DNA of 64,000 nucleotides from Tubulanus polymorphus (lineage: Eukaryota; Nemertea; Palaeonemertea; Tubulaniformes; Tubulanidae): the NCBI RefSeq assembly GCF_964204645.1, contig NC_134026.1, forward strand, positions 10,878,450-10,942,449, given 5' to 3'. This document shows positions 55,580-64,000 of the stretch, piece by piece. The position numbers were made by a program, and so were the translations under genes. The first letter of the stretch is position 1, and every line of letters begins with the position of its first letter. The notes under the pieces are model-generated. The model had not been told where the DNA came from, did not search any database, and was given only the letters and a program-made list of their open reading frames with translations.

Positions 55580-58180
55580 ATGAGCCCAAAATCTAAATCG
55601 AGTAATGGTAAAACCAAATCGGGAAATGGTAAAAACGAGAACAAAAACCAGGAAAGGGATGGCGGTGACAAAACAAGAGATCGCTCGGAAGGTTCGAACA
55701 GTTCCGGAATTTCTCCTCCGCAAAAAGGTAGCAGTCACCACTACCGATTCTGACCCCAACTCTTAAGACGACGATACCGACATCACTCTGAGAGATATCC
55801 TAAAGGAGATGCGTAATTTGAAATCTAGCCTGGAGAAAAAATCGACTCAAAGTTTAGCCAATTGAAAAACGAAATTGAGCAATTTCGGTGTGATATAGAA
55901 AAAACTATTGACTTAAAAATTGATGAAGCGAAAGACGTATTGCGAAATGAATTTACTGTAAAGATCAGTGAATTAGAAACTTCAGCTGGGACTAAGGTAC
56001 AACCAGACAGTGACAGGATTAAGGCCCTCGAAAATAGACTTATAGACCAAGAAGCGCGTTCACGAAAGAAATGCCCAACGAAGATACTGACGAAGCTGTG
56101 CAGCAGCTGTTAAGGAATAACTATAAAATCCCATCCGAGAAAGTGGATAAAATCGTATTCCAAAGGGTTCACCGCAACCCAACTAGGAAGGCACCGCGAT
56201 CAATAACAGCGAAATTTCGGGATTATCAAGACTGGTTGCTTGTATTTCAGTCCCGCTTCGATCGTCAGAACACTTCGACCAGAATCGTTGAAGATTTTCC
56301 TATAGAAATCCGTGGCAAGAGGCGCTTTTTATTCAAGAAACTATACGATGCGAAACAAAAACTACAAATACGCGCTTTTGTTAACTTTGATAAGTTGATA
56401 ATTGAATCCGACGTCTTCAAAGTAGAAAATGGTGATATAATTGAAATCAAGTCGGACTACGTGCAGCGACGTGTTAATCGCACTATAAGAAGTTACACGA
56501 AATATCCGGATGTTGCAACTCGTGTTGATACAACTCCGAATTCGGAAAGCATAGAGAGCACTGAAGTTACCGTCAGAAACTCACGACCCAAGTCGGTAGA
56601 TGAATTCTCAGTGGTGAGTGTGCCGCTAATTCTGGATAAACCGTCCAGACCAACCTGCTGATGAGATCAGTCAACCTACAGTAAGCGCAGCCCTTGCAGA
56701 CGCGAGGCTAATCCTTGACATGGACGCATAGGACATACAGGCAGAGCAGAACCAGGTGCAGTTCACGACAGATCAGTAACAGTTTTGACTCTAAATGTTT
56801 GTGGGTTAAAATCTAAATTGCCCATCCCAGAATTTAAAGAATTTCTAATGAGATTTGAGATAATTATTCTAGTAGAAACAAAACTTGATGATACCGATGA
56901 ACTGTTAGTCACAGACTTTTTTGTTGAAAATAGTTTCAAATTTTCTATAACAATAGGCAAACTATTTCAATAAGAAGATCTGGTGCAGCCAATAACAGTA
57001 TTGCTAGGTATGTAATACGCTCTTTTAACCATAGTAAACTTATTCAATGGGTCGAATTTGATAAGCGTATATTTAATTCTGATCAAAATATCGTTCTCGG
57101 TGGGGTCTATTTACCACCAAGCGACTTTGGAGGAGTCCGCCATTTTGATGAATTGCATAATTAGATCATGGTAGTTGCAAGAAATTCGATGAATGTTTGT
57201 CTCTGTGGTGATTTTAATTCTTACACGAGAGAAAGCCCTGACTATTTTGTGGGTGATCACCTAATGGACAGTGAGCAGTCAAATATAGATTATATTTTTC
57301 AAGAAAACTTCTATGGCGTCTCACTTTTACAAAAAATGGGTGTTCGGAAAAGGTACAAACAGGATAAAAGTGTGAATAACTATGGTGTCAGACTCTTAGA
57401 AGTTTGTAAGATGCACAATATGTTTATTGTAAATGGGAGAGTTGGGAACGACCGCCTTATTGGAAAACGTACATGCTTTAAAGGAGAAACAGCACATCTA
57501 GTTGATTATATAATTGCATCCCCTCAACTATTCCAATATATTGAAGGATTTGATATTTCAGAATTTGAGCCCCTCTTTTCTGATGTACATCAAGCTGTAA
57601 TTTGTAACATTAAGGTGCAAGGAAAGTTAGTAACAGCAGAAAATAATATTTCTCGCCAGCGTGCAAAGCCATGGAGAAGTAGAATTAAACATGTTCTTCC
57701 TTTTGGTGTTCTTAAAAATTTATATTATTGTTTTTTCAATTCACATCTTGCATATGCAACTTTAATCTAGGGTAATTCATGTAATATTTACTTGGAACCC
57801 TTATTTCGTCTCCAAAAGAAAGCAATTCGGGTAATAACACATTCTTTTTGGCTAGCGCATACATCTCCAATTTTCAAGAAATTAGAAATCTTAATATACG
57901 ACATATACCAATTTCAGCTGTGCAATTTTGTCTTTAGTCAAATTAATCAAAACTTACCATCAATTTTCAATGAATTTTACTGTTTTAAAAACTCCATGAC
58001 AGGGCGACCTTCCCGTCGCCCACTAAATTTAAAAGTGGAATATGCGAAATCTAACTTTAGAATGAAATCATTAAAAATCCAAGGTGCAAGATCCTGGAAC
58101 TTCCTTCCCGGAAAACTCAAATCTTCGAAATCACGCCCTTACTTTAAAAAATGCTTTATCAATTACTTGGTCGCATAATA
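55580..58180 (+). mobile_element. Chimeric dead non-LTR element
   Basis: ORF1 (55580 to about 56661) is a relative of the nested element's ORF1: MSPKSKSSNGK, RDRSEGSNSSG, a coiled coil, RLIDQEARSRKK, then after a deletion KIVFQRVHRNP, PRSITAKFRDYQD and IVEDFPIEIRGKR. The endonuclease follows in pieces (TLNVCGLKSK, VETKLDDTDEL, LGGVYLPP, then CLCGDFNSY, SDVH). At about 57640 it switches to the C-terminal tail of a different, CR1-like reverse transcriptase (57660-58178: HVLPFGVLKNLYYCFFNSHL, RSWNFLPGKL). The reverse-transcriptase catalytic core is absent. Frameshifts at about 55755, 56080 and 56975, with stops near 57160 and 57770. Confidence 0.75.
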
Positions 58181-58545
58181 CTAATGCCCGTAACGTGGCC
58201 GCCATTTTATCTGTATATATATGTAAAGGGTGATCCTTGTAACGAATGTGCGTGTGTGTGTAAGTGATTTTTTTTTAGTACAAATTAATTTTATTAAACA
58301 AGTCAATGGTATACAAAATGAATACATGCTAAGGTCCAGAGGACATTACAAGCAATTACAATTATAATCGAAATTACAGTGACATTTGACGGTGATCAAA
58401 AATTAATAAATGCACGTAAACTGATAATTACACTAAAGGATGATAATATTAATAGCAATGAGTTGTAACAATAAAAGTAATAATAATAATAAATAATAGT
58501 AAATGATAATAATAATGATAATAATGATAATGATGATTATTATCA

Positions 58546-59055
58546 TCAGTTTGAGATTCTTTGGTTCCTAGAAATGAATTTTGCAACAAGACAGATTACT
58601 GTCGAGTTTAAATCATAGTTATAAATGGAATTTCCAAAAAGTAGGAATTCGCATTTATTCAACATATTTAGTCTATTGAAATACGGAGGTAGTTGTAGGG
58701 AATCAAGCGAAGTGAGGAGGTTGCAAAAGTCATGATGGAGGAAAGGTTCTCGACACTGAAGAAGGAAATGTGTTGTCGATTGGATTTGGTTGTAGTAGGG
58801 GCAGTCAGGATCACTTACATCAACGAAATTATGAGAATAGAAATGAAATCTCAGGAAGAGGTCTACACGCAGACGATTAAGGCAGATTTCTTCATTTCGA
58901 TTGAGGTTTTTTATTATGGTTGAACTAAGAACATTGGAGTGGTATTTATTAAAGCAGGTTCTAGATTTGAAAAGGGAAAATGAATCACAGTTTTGAAGCT
59001 TTGGTTTAACATTATTCCAATGTTCCATAAGTTGAACAATGGGTGATCGCCTCAT
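58546..59055 (-). pseudogene. ORF2 C-terminal tail
   Basis: 169 codons ending TGA-free to ISN and stop. Contains ICLNRLRVDLFLRF and a Cys/His cluster (DCPYYN...THFLLQC) in the place of the C-terminal zinc-binding tail of non-LTR proteins. A short segment between 59240 and 59055 is in another frame. Confidence 0.7.
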
Positions 59056-59240
59056 AAATGAAGAATAAGATGCTAGGATTCTAAAAGGTCGCTGCGTTCT
59101 AAGGGCACGAGGTTGGTTCTGGCCGCGTTATGGAAATTTGTGAAAATTGAATTTACGTATGGTGGGACAAACAAAGTATGGTTTTTCATTTTAAACATAT
59201 ACAGCAAATGCCGCTCTTTACGCCTGGCGGCTAGAGTTTG

Positions 59241-61044
59241 TCAGTTCAAAATATGCAGGACCTTATTAGTGTTTAAGCCGTGGATACAACCGGAGACAAG
59301 GATCGCAGCTCTGTAGTGAATCCTCTCCAGTTTGTTTAGATTAGAAGTAGAGGCTCCCTGGCAGATGATATCACAGTATTCAAAGTGAGGAGTTATAAAA
59401 GATTTATAGATTAATTCTAGATGACAAGATCTAAGTTTTCGGCTTAGCAGTTTCAGTGGATTTAGGAGTTTTTGAGTTTTAGTAACCAGATGTACGATGT
59501 GTTCATGAAAATTAAGGTTTTGATCAAGAATAAGGCCTAGGTGTTTGTGGGATTGCTTTGTAGGGATTATTTCCCCGTCGAAGATGAGATTAGCGTAGTT
59601 TGCAGTACCACGTTTCGTAAAGTTGATATTGCAACATTTGGACGGTTTGAATTGGAGCCGCCAGATTTTGGCCCAAGATTCAATCTCATTAAGGTCAGTT
59701 TGTAGGATTAAACTATTCAAATTTGGGTTTTGAGGATTGACTGGCATATAGATAGACGTATCGTCGGCATAAATAAAGGTATCACTGTTTAAACTGTCTG
59801 GTAAGTCATTTATATATAAATGGAATAACAGAGGCCCTAAGATAGATCCCTGGGGAACAGAGGTATTAACGTATCCGATGGGGGTAAGTTCAGAGAAGAT
59901 TCCATTCACTTTCACTTGGATTCGGCGATTAGATAAGTAGGAGGAGATAAGATCATGTATTTTGCCGTTAATTCCATATGCTTTTAGCTTGTGAAGTAAT
60001 AATTTATGAGGTAGTGTATCAAAGGCAGCTGATATGTCAAGAAAAGCCGCCCGAACATCAAGTACCTGTTCTAATTTGGCATTAATAAAGGCCGAAATAG
60101 ATAGTAGTTGGTCAGTAGTACTATGACCAGGAAGAAAACCTGACTGGTTTGAGAAAATTAAATTATTATTTATAACATGATTGTATATATTTTGACAAAT
60201 CAATCTTTCAAACAGTTTTGAAATGGTGCAGAGAAGAGAAATTGGTCGATAATTGTTAGGGTCATCACGAGCGTCCTTTTTATGGATTACTGAAACTTGA
60301 GCGATTTTCCATATATCATGAAAATTACTGCGATCGGCTAAAGTATTAAAGAGACATGCTAGCACTGGTGAAATGGCATTAGTAGACAATTTCAACATAC
60401 TATTAGTTATTCTGTCATGACCGGGCGATTTGTTGACATCAAGTTCTAGTATAAGTTTTCTAACGGAATCAGTGGCTATATGTGGCATGAATATATCGTG
60501 CGGGCTTCTATTTGCAAAGGGGGGCAAGGCATCAATTTTAGAGTTTGAGTGATATTTATCAGATATGATTCGGAGAAACACTTTTGCCTTTTCGCTTTCA
60601 GTATCGCACATGGTTGAAGTAGCAGGATCAATTATGCTAGGATTCTGAGATGAAAATTTATCTCCAAGAAAAGTTTTTAGCAAATGCCAATAGTCGCACT
60701 TGGTTTTTGACTAGTTTTCAAGCTTGTTTTTTTGCTTTGTTTATTAGAGAATTTACAATATTGGTTTGGGATTTGTATCGGTAATAGTTTGAAGCGTAGC
60801 CAGTAGTTTTAAAGCGCCTATGTAGCCTATTTCGGGTGTTCATGGCCTGTTTGACATAATCTTTCATCCACGGTTGGTCGTTAGATTTTATGTGCACTGA
60901 TCTATGCGGTACATCATAGGAGTAAATAGCAAATAGCGCATTTGTAAATGACTCAGCCAAACTGTTTGTGTCCAAAGTTTGAAAAATAGGATTCCAATCA
61001 AATTGTTCAATAGATTCGTTGAGGCGAGTAAATATCACAAGCAT
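59241..61044 (-). pseudogene. ORF2 second part: linker and reverse transcriptase
   Basis: The linker frame 61044-60718 (SNDQPWMKDYVKQAMNTRNR) joins by frame change to 480 open codons (60683-59241): NKSPGHDRITNSMLK, PNNYRPISLLCTISK, QSGFLPGHSTTDQL, FLDISAAFDTLPHKLL, TSVPQGSILGPLLFHLYIND, FIYADDTSIYM (catalytic pair), HKHLGLILD. The reverse-transcriptase core is intact. The frame then shifts near 59250. Confidence 0.9.
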
Positions 61045-62146
61045 TATAGTTCCAGACTATTTTCCGTCTCGGTAGCGGTTTCGAGTTTTGAAACGCCGCA
61101 TTGATCAAAAGAGTACTATGATCGGTATAGCCGATAGGCATGGTCACTGAGCATTCATTAATGAGACTCGGAGAATCTGTAAAAAGTAGATCAATACAGC
61201 TGCTGGTGCTAGCTGTAACGCGGGTTGGAGAATGTACTATTTGAGAGAAAAAAAGATCACTGGCGATCTGATACAGTTCGCGGCCAGGTGTATCTGTAAC
61301 ATCGCTGTTGCACCATAGTGTATTTTTTGCATTGAAATCGCCTATAATATGTATAGAATTATTCAGTGGATTTATCTTTTTCTGTTCGTCACATATAATA
61401 GCTTTCATCGAATCAAAAAATCGCTTCCGTTCATTCGGAGGTTGTGAGGGGGATCTATAAGTGATACACAACAACATCGTTTTAAACTTTTCTTTGATAT
61501 TTAACCATATCGAGTGGTTACACTTAGAAATCAGATCATTTCTAACATAACAGATTAACGAGTCGTGATAATATAAAATTAATCCTCGATTATTTGGCGT
61601 ATAATACCCTATGGAGAAACCCTCTATTGTGAAGTCATCAAGTCTTGTTGAAATATCTCCAACTTCGCAAAGAGCAACAACTTTTGCTTTTGATTCAGTG
61701 ATACGGGATTTGAGATAATCGATACGTGTTCCATTGTCAGCAGTGATGCTTCTAATATTTGAAAATAAAATAGTAAGATCAGTTGTTGTCTCAGGACCAG
61801 GGTTGACTTCGACATCATTACATAGAAGTAAAATATAATAGCGTGTTTTATAGATATAAACTAAGTTTCCGCTACCCGGTAGTAGGATCACTGAAAAAAT
61901 AGCCAAAATAGTTAAGTAGATACTGCGTGAATTGTAAGTATGCTTGCTATTTGCTGCTAAGAATTTTACCCATGCATACACTATCAGACACCCAATCATA
62001 AAGCATGTGACTACCATAACAAATGATACTAACCGGACAAGTATAATAGGGATGCCGTCGGATAGAAATAGAGATAAGTATATGAAAAGCTTTAATAGTA
62101 AAGGCACGTACAGTCTTTTGTCAGGTGCATGTCTTACGCTAGCCAC
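61007..62146 (-). CDS. ORF2 first part: hydrophobic leader, 2A motif, endonuclease
   Basis: 379 open codons. Residues 14-105 are mostly hydrophobic, with three or four potential membrane segments. Then comes LLLCNDVEVNPGP (106-118), which fits the D-V/I-E-x-N-P-G-P 2A consensus that makes ribosomes skip a peptide bond between Gly and Pro. After it begins the apurinic-type endonuclease (LTILFSNIRS, ALCEVGD, IIGDFNAKNTLWC, GYTDHS). 2A motifs at this place are known in CR1-type elements of sea urchin and other animals. The frame's first codon is GTG, a TAG lies 16 codons upstream and the first in-frame ATG is residue 44, so the real start is uncertain. Confidence 0.85.
   Translation of the reverse strand: MASVRHAPDKRLYVPLLLKLFIYLSLFLSDGIPIILVRLVSFVMVVTCFMIGCLIVYAWVKFLAANSKHTYNSRSIYLTILAIFSVILLPGSGNLVYIYKTRYYILLLCNDVEVNPGPETTTDLTILFSNIRSITADNGTRIDYLKSRITESKAKVVALCEVGDISTRLDDFTIEGFSIGYYTPNNRGLILYYHDSLICYVRNDLISKCNHSIWLNIKEKFKTMLLCITYRSPSQPPNERKRFFDSMKAIICDEQKKINPLNNSIHIIGDFNAKNTLWCNSDVTDTPGRELYQIASDLFFSQIVHSPTRVTASTSSCIDLLFTDSPSLINECSVTMPIGYTDHSTLLINAAFQNSKPLPRRKIVWNYNACDIYSPQRIY
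61793..61816 (-). other. 2A ribosome-skipping motif (DVEVNPGP)
   Basis: Eight codons GAT GTC GAA GTC AAC CCT GGT CCT on the minus strand, residues 111-118 of the ORF. Every position of the core consensus is met, including the final Pro. The preceding LLLCN is the usual helical lead-in. Confidence 0.88.
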
Positions 62147-62582
62147 AGCGGTGCAGATGGAGTTTTCAAGAAAAAAGAACCTATCCTAATTCGGTGATAT
62201 AAGTAACTAATTGGCATTACCCAATTCCCTTTCTCACTTCCGTAATTCCCTGCCTACATTATATTACAACGCTTTGAGTCTGAAAGAAAACATAACAAAA
62301 GGTAGAAATAAAAATGAAATATAAAGAAACCATATCACTGGAGGTTGTCGGTGGTGCCGTGGTGGAACATAAGTACAATAGTAGTAGTAGTAGCGGTGGT
62401 GCGCGCAAATATTTGAACAATTCGCTAGTTTTCGGTTTCTGGAGACGAGTCAGGTATGATTTCGGCAATCAATTTCAAAATATAACGGTCGCGCTCCTTC
62501 ACTTTGCGTGGTGATTTTGCGATGGCTACTAAGCCGAACAACTTAACCCTTTCCATTAACGATAACATTAAACGGCCGATAC

Positions 62583-62885
62583 TATGGTGGCTGATTCGGG
62601 CCATGTAATAAAAAAATCACAAACGTTACAAATTTTTTTTTGCGGACGCTTAAAAGTCGTTTTATTGCGCGATAAAACGAAAATTACCACGTTAAAACTA
62701 GAAATTACCGCGATAAAATAAGAAAAAGTCGTTTTATTGCGCGATAAAACGAGAAAAAGTCGTTTTATTGCGCGATAAAATGAGAAAAAGTCGTTTTATC
62801 GCGCGATAAAACGACTTTTAGGAGTCTGTAAAAAAAAATCGCACCATTTGTGATTTTTTTCACATGGCCCGAATCAGCCACCATA
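62583..62885. mobile_element. MITE made of GCGC-centred palindromes
   Basis: A perfect 24-bp terminal inverted repeat (TATGGTGGCTGATTCGGGCC continuing ATGT at 62583-62606, mirrored at 62862-62885) is flanked by a 6-bp duplication CGATAC (62577-62582 and 62886-62891). The core has four or more copies of a 40-bp unit, each a palindrome of the form CGTTTTATNGCGCGATAAAA. The last (62786-62819) is a perfect 34-bp palindrome. No ORF. It sits between ORF1 and ORF2 of the 2A element. A relative is at 52290-52600. Confidence 0.85.
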
Positions 62886-62921
62886 CGATACCGTATTCCC
62901 TTTCATCGGAAAAACCGGAGA

Positions 62922-63770
62922 TCACTGAGTCGTCATGAATGGAGCGATACGCATAGGGGAACCTTGCATCAAGTAAGACGCCAGGGTTGGATCTGATCCT
63001 AGTGCCCCTTTGATGTCAGATTCGTTCTGACTGGTAAACAAATACGCCTTCATTTCGAAACGATCGACGACGGTAGTTTTAGACTGCACGAGTTCCGTGT
63101 CCTGAACGAGAAGTATATCTGCAACATCCGGTGATCCGGAAAAATCTGGTGGTTGAAGTTTGCCATTGACAAACAAATTATCACGGATCAAAGAAACTTT
63201 GTTGTTACGATCAGCCCGCAGCTGTTTGAATTTACTCAATTGGGCCGCAGCCCTGTCGTTAATCTCGTTAGGAAATTGATCTTTCACAAAGAAACTACTA
63301 CCTTTACGGTTTTTGCAGCAGCTCAAGACTTCTAACTTTCCTTTACGGGTAGTGAAGCGAACAACGATGGGCCTGCTTTTAGATGACCCTTTGCCCATTC
63401 GGTGGGCAACATCGATGACTATGCTGGTCTCCATTTTATCTCGCGGCACTTTCATGTTGTCTAACGAAGAAGTCGGTTGCTACTTTTCGACAATTTTCGC
63501 CAGTTTCCTCCTCCATGTTGAAAATGACTACGTTTTGTTGCATCGATCTGCGTTTAAGATCGATGTTTTCTTGGGAGAGCTGCTCGATTTTAAGCTCAGC
63601 GCGTTCGAGGCGCCTGTTCAATCCGTTAATCATGTCCAGAAGTTGGAATATTTGGTCATTGTTGGGGACTGTCGGCTGCAGGTCATTTTGCAGAGTACTG
63701 GTGCTGGAACTGAGTGACCGGACCGGGCGCTGAAATCTCTTTTTTTGTCCAGGCGTTTCATTTGTTGCTT
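62922..63770 (-). pseudogene. ORF1 of the 2A element (L1-type RNA-binding protein)
   Basis: The coiled coil NGLNRRLERAELKIEQLSQE leads into RRSMQQNVVIFNMEEE (start of the RRM-like domain) at 63633-63455. After a one-base frame change at about 63455 the domain continues: METSIVIDVAHRMGKGSSKS, RPIVVRFTTRKGK, SLIRDNLFVNGK and stop at 62922. MSTQSNK at about 63784 is a possible start, but it soon hits a stop in that frame. Confidence 0.75.
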
Positions 63771-63849
63771 TGGGTAGACATTTTCACGATTATGCCCAAC
63801 TAATAAAGGGGCCAATGCGATCGAATCGACTGTGAATATCAGTACGGCT

Positions 63850-64000
63850 ATGACTACCAGTACGAATGAGAAAATGGCGGAGCAGTATGACGAGGCAGTT
63901 TTAGAAATAATGGAAACTCAGGTTTTCCAGATTTCCAGAAACGATAACTCTAATTTTAACAAAGCTGGACTCGGAGGAACCAGAAAGTTATTGACGTTGC
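63850..64000 (+). CDS. Possible N-terminal fragment of an unknown ORF
   Basis: An ATG at 63850 opens 50 codons that run off the window: MTTSTNEKMAEQYDEAVLEI, then METQVFQISRNDNS and GLGGTRKLLTL. It is divergent from the antisense element and could be host sequence or another ORF1. It is too short to judge. Confidence 0.25.
   Translation, partial: MTTSTNEKMAEQYDEAVLEIMETQVFQISRNDNSNFNKAGLGGTRKLLTL

Larger units (their letters stand above)
58270..63815 (-). mobile_element. 2A-containing CR1/L2-like non-LTR retrotransposon
   Basis: Antisense element with a poly-A tail at the left (T-run at 58269-58276) and its 5' part near 63800. Order in its own direction: L1-type ORF1 (about 63770-62922), a spacer with a MITE (62583-62885), then ORF2 with a hydrophobic leader, a 2A motif, an endonuclease, a linker, a reverse transcriptase and a Cys-containing tail. 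ORF2 is broken by frame changes near 61025, 60700 and 59250. The true 5' end is not resolved. Confidence 0.85.

Overview
The window looks like metazoan nuclear DNA, most likely from a marine invertebrate. It is AT-rich and intron-containing, and transposable-element (TE) remnants dominate it. Only two host genes are clearly readable as single open frames: a LicD/fukutin-type transferase (33842-34843, +) and a rhodopsin-family GPCR (48445-49446, -). I read no bacterial, phage, CRISPR or rRNA features. The phylum cannot be fixed from this sequence alone.

Layout. 1-5.2 kb holds a TTAA-flanked MITE (1012-1612) and degenerate sequence. From 5.2 to 15.8 kb a set of small plus-strand exons has good splice sites and compatible phases, and looks like one multi-exon gene of unknown identity. 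Its introns hold pogo-like and mariner-like DNA elements. 16-19 kb is dispersed repeat and unassigned sequence.

19.1-32.45 kb is an onion of nested insertions. A 5'-truncated Tx1/L1-like retrotransposon (11-bp target duplication) was entered by a TTAA MITE. That MITE was in turn entered by a non-LTR tail, by a second non-LTR tail and by a full-length Tx1/L1-like element (16-bp target duplication). The full-length element was entered by an antisense ORF1+ORF2 non-LTR element.

33.8-36.5 kb carries the LicD gene with a truncated non-LTR element starting about six bases after its stop codon. 37.4-40.1 kb is a mosaic of small foldback and MITE-like insertions.

40.07-48.75 kb is a large inverted duplication. 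The tail of the GPCR gene (TM6-TM7, C-terminus and downstream DNA) is repeated head-on with near-identical protein sequence. The left arm is split by a Ty3/gypsy element (41172-46463) with two identical 109-bp LTRs and a CAACC target duplication. That element's integrase gene is itself split by a pogo-like element.

49.5-55.5 kb is mostly unassigned, with a palindrome-rich repeat, a Tx1-type 3' end and one candidate terminal exon. 55.58-58.2 kb is a chimeric dead non-LTR element. 58.27-63.8 kb is an antisense non-LTR element whose ORF2 carries a 2A-type ribosome-skipping motif behind a hydrophobic leader. Between its ORFs lies a MITE built of short GCGC-centred palindromes.

The coding parts of nearly all mobile elements are broken by frameshifts, stops or missing catalytic motifs. 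The order of insertion can still be read from target duplications.
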